From assembly GCA_007127655.1 (NCBI GenBank), contig SKYX01000237.1:1-5320 (forward strand): a DNA stretch of 5,320 bases. Direction: 5' to 3'. A model generated the notes under the pieces. It did no database searches. It saw nothing but the letters and a program-made list of their open reading frames with translations, and was not told the DNA's origin. Numbering within the stretch: the stretch's first letter is position 1; each line of letters opens with the position of its first letter. The position numbers and the translations under genes are program-made. Positions 1 through 5,320 of this stretch are shown in pieces. The DNA is from Desulfonatronum sp. Lineage in GTDB: Bacteria; Desulfobacterota; Desulfovibrionia; Desulfovibrionales; Desulfonatronaceae.

Positions 1-383
1 ATGCGCTCCAATTCCTTGGCGTGGGCGTAGAACACGGCGTTGGCGCACTTGAAGTCGTTTTCACAGTGGTCGTTGTGCAGATGGGTGTGAATGACCACGT
101 CCACGTCCTCGGGCTTCAGTCCGTACAGGGCCAGCCCTTCCTCGAAGGTGTGGATTTTTCCGCCGATGGCCTGCTCCCGGTCCGCGGACTGGACCGGGCT
201 CATCTCTCCGGTATCCACCAGAACCCTGGGCTGGGACGGATCGTCCACGGGTTCCAGGTACCAGACGTAGATCGGAATGGTGTAGGGCCGGCCATGGGCG
301 TGCTGATAGGTCATCATGCCCTGGTCAAAAACCTTGCTGCCCACGACGATGGGGTGAATGCGCCAGGATTGTCGGTTGCTCAT
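1..383 (-). CDS. Metallo-beta-lactamase-fold hydrolase, lactonase-like (N-terminal part)
   Basis: The first 127 codons of a gene that leaves the window on the left. It starts at an ATG whose complement lies at 381-383, preceded by a strong Shine-Dalgarno (GGGAGGT, complement of 390-396) seven bases or so upstream. The translation shows the N-terminal beta strands (IPIYVWYLE, residues 36-44), a VLVDTGEM strand (54-61) and the zinc-binding signature THLHNDH (H101, H103, D105, H106), the HxHxDH motif of the metallo-beta-lactamase superfamily. Family members hydrolyse lactones, thioesters and other substrates with one or two metal ions. The arrangement resembles the N-acyl-homoserine-lactonase-like group, but the usual Gly-Gly after the motif is replaced by Cys-Glu-Asn. 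The later His and Asp ligands lie outside the window, so the substrate cannot be stated. No signal peptide is visible, so it is probably cytoplasmic. It is divergent from the aminopeptidase gene. Confidence 0.88.
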   Translation of the reverse strand, partial: MSNRQSWRIHPIVVGSKVFDQGMMTYQHAHGRPYTIPIYVWYLEPVDDPSQPRVLVDTGEMSPVQSADREQAIGGKIHTFEEGLALYGLKPEDVDVVIHTHLHNDHCENDFKCANAVFYAHAKELER

Positions 384-425
384 GCTTGCACCTCCCGTGA
401 TCTGAGTAGGTTGAAAACCGAGGCG

Positions 426-431
426 ATTATG
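426..431 (-). promoter_or_regulatory. Possible -10 element for the metallo-hydrolase gene
   Basis: Read on the minus strand this is CATAAT, a 5 of 6 match to TATAAT. It would put the transcript start roughly 35 bases before the ATG and leave the GGGAGGT ribosome binding site in the leader. No good -35 hexamer lies at the usual distance; CTGACG is present but only 14 bases away. This is a weak call. Confidence 0.25.
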
Positions 432-505
432 AGGGAAGTCGCCCGCCGTCAGCTCATTGTATTACTCCGGAAGGCGGAGCGGGGCAAACAGGCTGGGGCG
501 AGGCC

Positions 506-533
506 TTGCGGCGGCGGGCAAAGCGCTTATACT
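506..533 (+). promoter_or_regulatory. Candidate sigma-70-type promoter giving a leaderless aminopeptidase mRNA
   Basis: TTGCGG (506-511) and TATACT (528-533, 5 of 6 to consensus) are separated by 16 bases. The expected start of transcription, about seven bases after the -10, falls at or next to the ATG at 541. No Shine-Dalgarno precedes that ATG; the bases before it read CTCTCCGGC. Promoter and start codon therefore fit a leaderless transcript. The -35 half is poor (3 of 6), so confidence is moderate. Confidence 0.4.
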
Positions 534-540
534 CTCCGGC

Positions 541-1800
541 ATGCAAGAGCAAAACGCAACGAACTTCGGGCAAGGCCATGGCGAGGGCGCTTCGGAAGGG
601 CTGTTTCGCCACGAGGAACTGGAACGCTATGCCGACGTTCTGCTTTGGGCTGTGGAGCGCTCCCGGGGCAGGCCACTGAAGACCTCCGAAACGGTGCTCA
701 TCGAATACGACGGCCCGGCCAGGGAGCTGGTCGAGGTGCTGTACGCCCGCATTCTGGATCGTGGCTTGGTTCCGGTGCAGCATCAACGGTCCACTCCGGC
801 CATGGAACTCAGCTATCTGCGCCTGGCGAACAACAAGCGTTTAAGCATGGTCGCCCCTGGAGAGTGGGAACGCCAGAGTGGAGTGAACGGCCTGATCCGG
901 ATTCTGGCCCCGGAATCCCTGACCCACCTGGAAGGCGTGACCCCGGAGATTTTGGTCCGCCGGGACGCGGCCCGGGACCCGCTCCGGGAAGTGCTCTATT
1001 TCCGAGAACTTGGCGGACAAATCGGGCGGACCGTGGCCGTGTACCCCACCCAGGCCCTGGCCGATGCGGCGGGCCTGACGCTGCAGGAGTACGCAACTCG
1101 GGTTCGCAAAGCCTGCATGCTGGGCAGCGATGATCCGGTGCGGGACTGGAAGCGATTCGCGCGGCAGCAGACGACGATCCTGGAGTGGTTGAACGGACTG
1201 TCCATCCGCCGGCTGCATATCCAGTCGGCCCAAGTGGATCTGCGTCTGCGCCTGGGGGAGCAACGGCTCTGGCTGGGGCTGACCGGGCGGAACATGCCCA
1301 GCTATGAAGTCTATACGTCTCCAGACTGTCGGTTCACCGAGGGCGTATTTCAGTCCGACCAAGTGGTCTATGTAGGCGGAACTCCCGTTGAGGGCGTCCG
1401 CTTGGCGTTTCAGGAGGGCAGGGTGATCAGCGTCAAGGCCCGAAGCGGCGCGGATCGACTGCGGCGTTTTCTGGCTCTGGACGACGGGGCTTGGCGGGTC
1501 GGCGAATTTTCCCTGACCAGCCGAGAGCACTCTCGGATCGCGGAATATATGGCCAACACCCTGTTCGATGAAAATATCGGCGGCCCGGAAGGCAATAGCC
1601 ACATCGCCCTGGGGTCCTGCCATCCGGACGCCTTTGCCGGAAGCCCGGCAGACTTCGTGCATGCACTGCGCCGAGAACTGGGCTTCAACGAATCCGCCCA
1701 GCACTGGGATCTGGTGAACACCGAGCAAAAGCGGGTCACCGCCACCCTGGCCGACGGCAGCAGCCGCGTAATCTACGAAGACGGAATGTTCACGGCCTGA
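541..1800 (+). CDS. M29-family metallo-aminopeptidase
   Basis: A 419-residue protein, close to the usual length (about 410) of the M29 family (AmpS/PepS, thermophilic aminopeptidases). These are cytoplasmic dimeric enzymes with two metal ions that remove N-terminal residues from peptides. Visible family blocks are NMPSYEVYTSP (251-261, ligand Glu256), GEF (Glu322), TLFDENIGG then SHIALG (His354), and HWDLV (His388, Asp390) near the C-terminus, followed by the closing strand VIYEDGMF. The family Tyr seven residues after the SHIALG histidine is His361 here. I chose ATG 541 because homologous sequence begins soon after it (EELERYADVLL, residues 25-35). The frame is open back to a TTG at 457, but that extension is low-complexity and unlike the family. 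No signal peptide is seen. No Shine-Dalgarno precedes the ATG. The 3' end overlaps the convergent gene by 28 bp. Confidence 0.92.
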   Translation: MQEQNATNFGQGHGEGASEGLFRHEELERYADVLLWAVERSRGRPLKTSETVLIEYDGPARELVEVLYARILDRGLVPVQHQRSTPAMELSYLRLANNKRLSMVAPGEWERQSGVNGLIRILAPESLTHLEGVTPEILVRRDAARDPLREVLYFRELGGQIGRTVAVYPTQALADAAGLTLQEYATRVRKACMLGSDDPVRDWKRFARQQTTILEWLNGLSIRRLHIQSAQVDLRLRLGEQRLWLGLTGRNMPSYEVYTSPDCRFTEGVFQSDQVVYVGGTPVEGVRLAFQEGRVISVKARSGADRLRRFLALDDGAWRVGEFSLTSREHSRIAEYMANTLFDENIGGPEGNSHIALGSCHPDAFAGSPADFVHALRRELGFNESAQHWDLVNTEQKRVTATLADGSSRVIYEDGMFTA

Positions 1801-2063
1801 GCCTTCTTCAGCCGTTCCTCGCGTATCAATGTCAGGGCGATGTCCAGGTCGTACAGGGCTAAAGGGGATTCTCCCTTGCCCGTATATTGGGCCGCGGCCT
1901 GCTCCACGACCCCGTAGGGCAACCAATCGTGTTGCTCCCACACCTGGGGCCGCTCCTGGTTCCACAACCGGAACTCCACGTTTCCGGCCCGTTCGCGGAC
2001 GTACATCCGCTCCTTCTTATTCCCCGGTACCGGGTAATAGTAGAGTCCTCGCGCATCCTGCAT
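1773..2063 (-). CDS. Conserved-looking small protein of unknown function (96 aa)
   Basis: A 96-residue soluble, charged protein with no signal peptide or membrane segment. The ATG (complement of 2061-2063) has a strong AAGGAG ribosome binding site (complement of 2072-2077) eight bases upstream, which fixes the start. The N-terminus is aromatic then basic (LYYYPVPGNKKERMYVRE, residues 7-24). A tryptophan-rich centre follows (FRLWNQERPQVWEQHDWLPY, residues 31-50), and the C-terminus is a probable amphipathic helix (LYDLDIALTLIREERLKKAQ). I recognise no domain and assign no function. From memory it resembles short conserved hypothetical proteins of Desulfovibrio-type genomes, but I cannot verify this. 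It converges on the aminopeptidase gene and overlaps its last 28 bases. It may be the second gene of a short transcript beginning near 2233. Confidence 0.8.
   Translation of the reverse strand: MQDARGLYYYPVPGNKKERMYVRERAGNVEFRLWNQERPQVWEQHDWLPYGVVEQAAAQYTGKGESPLALYDLDIALTLIREERLKKAQAVNIPSS
2018..2039. repeat. Near-perfect 22-bp palindrome inside the 96-aa gene
   Basis: The sequence is symmetric about the GGTACC core at 2026-2031. Ten of eleven base pairs match, with the single mismatch at 2022/2035. It lies in the first codons of the minus-strand gene (about codons 9-15), where the mRNA could fold into a strong hairpin. It may be a chance effect of coding Tyr-Tyr-Pro-Val-Pro-Gly-Asn. Confidence 0.5.
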
Positions 2064-2126
2064 ACTTGTCGCTCCTTGGCGTTGTTCCTGTTACTGACCA
2101 GGAAAAAGCATCTTCGTACGAACTAC

Positions 2127-2204
2127 TCACCAGCGGTCCGGCATGTCTCGCATAAGAATATGCTGAGCAGTTCCCCCCGCACGGCGATAGACTTGTTTCG
2201 CCAT
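2127..2204 (-). CDS. Possible 25-aa small protein
   Basis: An ATG (complement of 2202-2204) follows a strong GGAAGGAG (complement of 2214-2221) nine bases away, and the frame runs 25 codons to a TGA at 2127-2129. The peptide is strongly basic in its first half (MAKQVYRRAGGTAQ) and ends in DMPDRW. No hydrophobic segment and no known family is recognised. It sits 63 bases upstream of the 96-aa gene on the same strand, and a promoter-like element lies just before it, so the two could share a transcript. It may be a small protein, a leader peptide, or a chance ORF. Confidence 0.4.
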   Translation of the reverse strand: MAKQVYRRAGGTAQHILMRDMPDRW

Positions 2205-2213
2205 TTCCCGCAT

Positions 2214-2221
2214 CTCCTTCC
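2214..2221 (-). promoter_or_regulatory. Strong ribosome binding site for the 25-aa ORF
   Basis: On the minus strand this reads GGAAGGAG, nine bases from the proposed ATG. Another in-frame ATG lies directly against it (complement of 2211-2213) but is too close to be used. This site is the main reason for considering the small ORF real. Confidence 0.4.
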
Positions 2222-2239
2222 GGTGAACCCGGCCATGCA

Positions 2240-2268
2240 CGTATATTTGAGTGCAGTGTAATCATCAA
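2240..2268 (-). promoter_or_regulatory. Candidate sigma-70-type promoter for the 25-aa and 96-aa genes
   Basis: On the minus strand TTGATG (complement of 2263-2268) and TATACG (complement of 2240-2245) are separated by exactly 17 bases. Each matches consensus at 4 of 6 positions. The predicted start near 2233 leaves a short leader containing the GGAAGGAG site. Agreement of spacing, leader and ribosome binding site supports the call, but the hexamers are only moderate. Confidence 0.4.
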
Positions 2269-2278
2269 GGGCGTTGAC

Positions 2279-2491
2279 GTGCGTCCGGGGACATTCATGT
2301 TCTCAGTTACCCGCCTTAAATATTCAGACTGGATTTCCCTGATCGTGCCGGCCAAAATAGAGAAAGCCAGCCTGTTTCACGAGGATAATTCAGAAAGAAA
2401 AAAAATCTCCTGGAAGGATCGGTGGCGTTCGATTTGGCAGACCGCCCAAAGCATCCGCGAAGTCTTTCCTCGCTTGGGCGAAAGCGGATAA
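2279..2491 (+). CDS. Doubtful 70-aa ORF, possibly a remnant
   Basis: A GTG-started frame of 70 codons with AAGGG seven bases upstream. The product is basic in the second half (ISWKDRWRSIWQTAQSIREV) and could form an amphipathic helix. No family is recognised, the opposite strand is also open over much of the stretch, and base composition is lower in GC than the neighbouring genes. It could be a small real gene, a decayed fragment, or chance. Confidence 0.2.
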   Translation: MRPGTFMFSVTRLKYSDWISLIVPAKIEKASLFHEDNSERKKISWKDRWRSIWQTAQSIREVFPRLGESG

Positions 2492-2667
2492 CCAGGCTTT
2501 TGCAGCTGATCGTGCCACGTCGTCATCTCTTGACACAAGTGACCGAGCTTGCAGAACATATTTCGTTTTTTAGCTAGATGTAGATCTTGGAAGCAAACAT
2601 GGCCCCCCACTCCGACTGTGTCGATGTCAACGGAAAGGTGGTGATCCGGATTGTTCGGCGTAATTTT

Positions 2668-2682
2668 TCAACTGACAGTTGA
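2668..2682 (+). repeat. Short inverted repeat touching the ribosome binding site of the 40-aa ORF
   Basis: TCAACT (2668-2673) and AGTTGA (2677-2682) form a perfect 6-bp stem with a 3-base loop. Its last two bases are the first two of the GAGGAG site at 2681-2686. It could be a small operator half-site pair or an RNA stem that limits ribosome access. The stem is AT-rich and only moderately stable. Confidence 0.45.
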
Positions 2683-2686
2683 GGAG
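2681..2686 (+). promoter_or_regulatory. Strong ribosome binding site for the 40-aa ORF
   Basis: GAGGAG lies six bases before the ATG at 2693. It is the best ribosome binding site in the right half of the window and the main support for translation of the small ORF. Confidence 0.6.
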
Positions 2687-2692
2687 CGCACA

Positions 2693-2815
2693 ATGACCGA
2701 GTCCGTTGCCAAGCAGATGTCCTTTCTGGCACTGTGGTTCGAGCGCAAGTACTTCCCCCATGCCGTGACCACGTCCATCAGACGTCTGTCACGTGAGCTG
2801 CAAACCGGTGGATGA
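2693..2815 (+). CDS. Small protein of unknown function, 40 aa, first gene of the sensor operon
   Basis: An ORF of 40 codons plus TGA, too short for most gene finders, with a near-ideal GAGGAG at six bases. The peptide contains an aromatic and hydrophobic stretch (MSFLALWFERKYFP, residues 9-22) and then a basic helix-like segment (IRRLSREL). It is not a typical signal peptide or membrane segment. It ends 48 bases before the lipoprotein ATG, on the same strand, so it is likely in the same transcript. It could be a small functional protein, a translated leader tuning the downstream genes, or the remnant of a longer gene. I recognise no family. Confidence 0.5.
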   Translation: MTESVAKQMSFLALWFERKYFPHAVTTSIRRLSRELQTGG

Positions 2816-2863
2816 GCAAGTCGTTGCATCTGACTGTCCGACGAACAGCAAAGAGGAAGGGCC

Positions 2864-3817
2864 ATGCTCCGTATGCCGCATCGCGTCCATTGCGTGTTGG
2901 TGGCGTTTTTACTCGGACTGCTCCTGATCGCCGGGTGCGAACAGGGAGAAGAGGTCCGGGTCGTGGACTTCAGCAAGGCCGTCGCGATTTCCGAACCGGT
3001 GGCCGATGCCGACGGGCGTTCCGTGCTGCGTGCCGCGGTGGGGGCCATGATCTCTCCCAAGGAGACCCACGGTGTCTATCTCCAGCTCCTGGCTTACGTC
3101 AGCCAAAAAATGGAGATGGAACTGGAATTCGTGCAGCGCAAGACCTACGCTGAAGTGAACGAGATACTGGGACAAGGCGAGATCGACCTGGCCTTCATCT
3201 GTTCCGGGCCCTACGCCCTGGGCCGGGAAGACCACGGGTTCGAGCTGCTGGTCGCTCCCGTGGTCCAGGGCGCTCCCGCGTACTATTCCTACCTGATCGT
3301 CAACCGGGACAGTCCGCACCAGTCTTTGGAAGACCTGCGCGGAACCAGTTTCGCCTTCACGGACCCGCACTCCAATACCGGCCGACTGGTGCCGGAATAC
3401 TGGCTGGCCGTGATGGGCGAGCGACCGGAAAGCTTTTTTCGGGACGTGATCTACACCTACAGTCACGATAATTCGATCCAGGCCGTGGCCCAGAAGCTGG
3501 TGGACGGCGCGGCCGTGGACAGCCTGATCTGGGACTATTACTCCCGGGAAAACCCTGTGCATACGGACCGGACCCGGGTCATCAAGCGTTCGGAGCCATA
3601 CGGCATCCCGCCCATCGTGGTCGCCCCGGACATGCCGCGGGATCGGGTCGATCAAATCCAACGGCTCCTTCTGAACATGCATACAGACCCCGAAGGAGCG
3701 GTCATTCTCAACAAACTGATGATCGACCGCTTTGTTCCCGCTGATCCGGCCTGGTACGCATCGATCCTGGAGCTGCAGGAAACCGTGCTGCCCCTTCGGG
3801 AGCACGGCGTACCATGA
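2864..3817 (+). CDS. PhnD-family periplasmic substrate-binding lipoprotein
   Basis: A 317-residue protein of the phosphate/phosphonate-binding (PhnD-like) periplasmic binding family. It begins with a basic n-region, a hydrophobic segment (V11-I22) and a lipobox IAGC with Cys25 as the lipidated residue, so it is probably exported and membrane-anchored. Family blocks follow: [47 protein letters not shown] (Cys113), the ligand-loop motif DPHSNTG (Ser170-Gly173), and [20 protein letters not shown] (200-219). Two alternating alpha/beta lobes of this kind close over small ligands such as phosphonates, phosphite or other oxyanions. The start at 2864 follows a purine-rich GAGGAAGGG (2853-2861). The stop overlaps the next ATG as ATGA, implying translational coupling. 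No transporter genes adjoin it here, so I infer a sensing rather than an uptake role. The ligand is unknown. Confidence 0.9.
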   Translation: MLRMPHRVHCVLVAFLLGLLLIAGCEQGEEVRVVDFSKAVAISEPVADADGRSVLRAAVGAMISPKETHGVYLQLLAYVSQKMEMELEFVQRKTYAEVNEILGQGEIDLAFICSGPYALGREDHGFELLVAPVVQGAPAYYSYLIVNRDSPHQSLEDLRGTSFAFTDPHSNTGRLVPEYWLAVMGERPESFFRDVIYTYSHDNSIQAVAQKLVDGAAVDSLIWDYYSRENPVHTDRTRVIKRSEPYGIPPIVVAPDMPRDRVDQIQRLLLNMHTDPEGAVILNKLMIDRFVPADPAWYASILELQETVLPLREHGVP

Positions 3818-5320
3818 AACCACGCTCCCTCAAGGGTACCCTCTTGGCCGCCGTGGCCGGACTCGTGGTGTTGAGTACCCTTCTGGCAACCCTGCTGGCT
3901 TCGCACCGCTACGCCCAGAGCCTGGAGCAGACCCTGGCGGCTCAGGCTGAGAACGTGGGCCGCGCCCTGGCCGCGGAAGCAGCTGATTTGGTCCTGGTTA
4001 ACGACTTGGTTGGCCTGCGGAACATGCTGGAGAGGCACCGCACGGCCCACCCCTCCTTGAGTTATCTGTTCATCGTGCGCAATGGCCTGGTCCTGGCGAG
4101 CACCTTTGGCGGGGAAATGCCCCGGGACCTGCTGACATTCAATCTTCCCGAAGACTTTCCCAGCGACGGGACAGTGACGCAGCGCATTGTCTCCGAAATC
4201 GGCTCCCATTATCTGGACATGGCTTTGCCCATCTTCGAGGGCCATGCCGGAATCTTGCGCCTGGGCGTTTCCGAGGAACATCTCCGCCGGGAAATCCAAA
4301 ACTTGTGGTTTTCCATCGGCCTTGTGGCCTTGGCGATCCTTTTACCTGCCCTGCTCGGGGGCCTGCTCTTCCTGAACCGCGTCACACGGCCTTTTCTTGC
4401 CCTGGTTCAGGCGGCCCAGGACTACGCTCCGGACAAGAGCAGGTCGCCCCTCCCGGTCCAGGGGCAGCAGGAGATCGCCGTCCTGGCCGAGGCCTTCAAC
4501 GCCATGACCGAGCGCATCCACGAGTATACCCACAGGCTGGAGGCTCAGACCGTCGAGCTGGCACAGGCCCAGAGTCAACTCCGAGCAACCTGCGAAATCG
4601 TGCGCAATGTCTCGGCCCTGGGCACCATGCCGGAAATCGCCGACTACCTGATCCGACGAACCAAAGACATTTTGCAGTGCCTGGAAGCCAGCCTGCTGGT
4701 CTTCAGTCCCGGTCGGGAGATGTTTTTCGTGCTCACCGCGAAGGATGTCCGCAAAGTCACGGATCCGCGGGTCGCGGCTGAGGCCGAAACCCTGCTCCAG
4801 GGCATGGAACCGATTTTTCATCCCGATTCCACGGTCTTCCGCCCGCCCATGATTCCTGAAAGCCTGGCGGAACTCCCCGGCCAGTCCATTCTCCCTCTGT
4901 ATCATGAGGATATCCTGTGCGGGGCCATGATCGTGGGCTGTGTGAAGGAGTGCGCCTGCCAGCCTCAAGACCTGGAACTGGTCGGCCTCGTCATGTCCCA
5001 GGCCGCGGGGACCCTGCGCCGCGCCGTACAGCAGGAAGTGGAGGCGGAACAGTTCCAGACCCGTCAGGACACCCAGTCCAGCTTCATGGGCATCATCGGC
5101 CGCAACCCGAAGCTGACCCAGATTTTCCGCCTGATAGAGGACGTGGCGGCCACGGACGCCACTGTGCTGATCCAGGGCGAGTCGGGCACGGGCAAGGAAC
5201 TGGCGGCCAGGGCCATTCACGACCTCAGCCCCCGCAAGGACAAGCCCTTCGTGGTGATCAACTGCTCGGCCTACCCGGCAACGTTGTTGGAAAGCGAACT
5301 GTTCGGGCATGAGAAAGGGG
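3814..5320 (+). CDS. Membrane-anchored sigma-54-dependent transcriptional activator (partial, 3' end outside window)
   Basis: An open frame of 502 codons to the window edge. Order of parts: membrane segment 1 (about residues 8-29); a roughly 135-residue extracytoplasmic, Cache-like sensor domain; membrane segment 2 (165-187); HAMP linker (about 188-240, with P193 and E220); a coiled coil (about 230-260); a GAF-like domain (about 263-408) carrying C369, C376, C380 and C382; and the start of the AAA+ sigma-54 interaction domain. The last part shows IIGRNPKL, Walker A GESGTGKE (455-462) and [10 protein letters not shown] at the end. The GAFTGA loop that contacts sigma-54, Walker B and the DNA-binding helix-turn-helix would follow outside. 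It should hydrolyse ATP to remodel sigma-54 RNA polymerase in response to signals across the inner membrane. The ATG overlaps the lipoprotein stop (ATGA, 3814-3817), with only a weak GGGAG 11 bases upstream. Most such activators are soluble response regulators, so this architecture is uncommon. Confidence 0.9.
   Translation, partial: MKPRSLKGTLLAAVAGLVVLSTLLATLLASHRYAQSLEQTLAAQAENVGRALAAEAADLVLVNDLVGLRNMLERHRTAHPSLSYLFIVRNGLVLASTFGGEMPRDLLTFNLPEDFPSDGTVTQRIVSEIGSHYLDMALPIFEGHAGILRLGVSEEHLRREIQNLWFSIGLVALAILLPALLGGLLFLNRVTRPFLALVQAAQDYAPDKSRSPLPVQGQQEIAVLAEAFNAMTERIHEYTHRLEAQTVELAQAQSQLRATCEIVRNVSALGTMPEIADYLIRRTKDILQCLEASLLVFSPGREMFFVLTAKDVRKVTDPRVAAEAETLLQGMEPIFHPDSTVFRPPMIPESLAELPGQSILPLYHEDILCGAMIVGCVKECACQPQDLELVGLVMSQAAGTLRRAVQQEVEAEQFQTRQDTQSSFMGIIGRNPKLTQIFRLIEDVAATDATVLIQGESGTGKELAARAIHDLSPRKDKPFVVINCSAYPATLLESELFGHEKG

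Larger units (their letters stand above)
2269..2692. other. AT-richer, gene-poor intergenic stretch
   Basis: This region separates the leftward 25-aa/96-aa pair from the rightward signalling operon. Sampled 60-base lines fall to about 42-45% GC, against roughly 60% in the surrounding genes. It contains an A-run at 2398-2406, a TTGACA hexamer at 2530-2535 with no good -10 at normal spacing, and a 27-codon ORF (2599-2682, +). That ORF has a weak GGAA site and its TGA overlaps the next ribosome binding site. No tRNA, terminator with a solid stem, or recognisable transposase fragment was found. It must hold the promoter of the downstream operon, but I cannot place it. It could be a decayed gene or a horizontally acquired scrap. 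Confidence 0.5.

Noticed and set aside
841..1965. Long minus-strand open frame opposite the aminopeptidase
   Set aside because: It is the antisense shadow of a well-supported gene in GC-rich DNA; its translation is low-complexity Gly/Arg/Pro-rich without family motifs.
2395..2425. A-run that reads as a T-run on the minus strand, as in a rho-independent terminator
   Set aside because: The preceding stem (TCCT/AGGA) has only four pairs and no supported gene ends there.
2530..2562. TTGACA hexamer as promoter of the sensor operon
   Set aside because: No acceptable -10 at 16-18 bases; the nearest AT-rich candidate (CATATT) is 21 bases away.
2587..2604. TTGGAAGCAAACATGGC as a possible -24/-12 promoter upstream of the sensor operon
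   Set aside because: The GG-to-GC spacing is off by one base and the flanking consensus is poor.
2377..2610. 77-codon minus-strand frame
   Set aside because: No family resemblance, no supporting ribosome site that I could identify, and it overlaps another open frame in the AT-richer block.
2599..2682. 27-codon plus-strand ORF just before the 40-codon gene
   Set aside because: Only a weak GGAA ribosome site and no family resemblance. Its stop overlapping the next ribosome site is suggestive of coupling but not enough to call a gene.
2728..2743. TGGCAC-N5-TTCG, resembling a sigma-54 -24/-12 promoter
   Set aside because: The essential GC at the -12 element is missing (CG instead), and the site lies inside the 40-codon ORF.
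4342..5310. Long minus-strand open frame opposite the sigma-54 activator
   Set aside because: The plus strand carries clear HAMP, Walker A and sigma-54 domain motifs in a continuous frame; the antisense frame has none.

Overview
The window looks like chromosomal DNA of a GC-rich (about 60% in genes) Gram-negative bacterium. The style of the genes (a PhnD-type sensor lipoprotein, a sigma-54 activator, an M29 aminopeptidase) suggests a Desulfovibrio-like member of the Desulfobacterota. That placement is an inference from memory of gene types, not from a marker gene. I see no rRNA, tRNA, CRISPR array, intact insertion sequence or convincing rho-independent terminator.

Left part (1-2063). The 5' portion of a metallo-beta-lactamase-fold hydrolase gene runs leftward off the window from 383. 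It is divergent from a complete M29-family metallo-aminopeptidase gene (541-1800, +). The aminopeptidase keeps the expected metal ligands except one position where His replaces Tyr. It has no Shine-Dalgarno sequence, and a -10-like element sits just upstream of the ATG, so its mRNA may be leaderless. Its 3' end overlaps tail-to-tail by 28 bp with a 96-codon gene of unknown function (1773-2063, -). That gene may be co-transcribed with a 25-codon ORF upstream of it (2127-2204, -) from a promoter-like element at 2240-2268.

Middle (2205-2692). This is a gene-poor, AT-richer stretch (about 42-45% GC in places). It holds only doubtful short ORFs and no element I can name.

Right part (2693-5320, +). 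This looks like an operon-like signalling module: a 40-codon small ORF with a strong ribosome binding site, a PhnD-family substrate-binding lipoprotein (2864-3817), and a membrane-anchored sigma-54 activator (3814 to the window end) whose ATG overlaps the lipoprotein stop (ATGA). The activator has two membrane segments around a Cache-like extracytoplasmic domain, then HAMP, a coiled coil, a GAF-like domain with a cysteine cluster, and the start of the AAA+ sigma-54 interaction domain. No ABC permease or ATPase gene lies beside the binding protein within the window. The simplest reading is that the lipoprotein captures a small (perhaps oxyanion) ligand outside the inner membrane and passes the signal to the activator, which switches on sigma-54 promoters without a separate histidine kinase and response regulator. 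This module is the most interesting part of the window.
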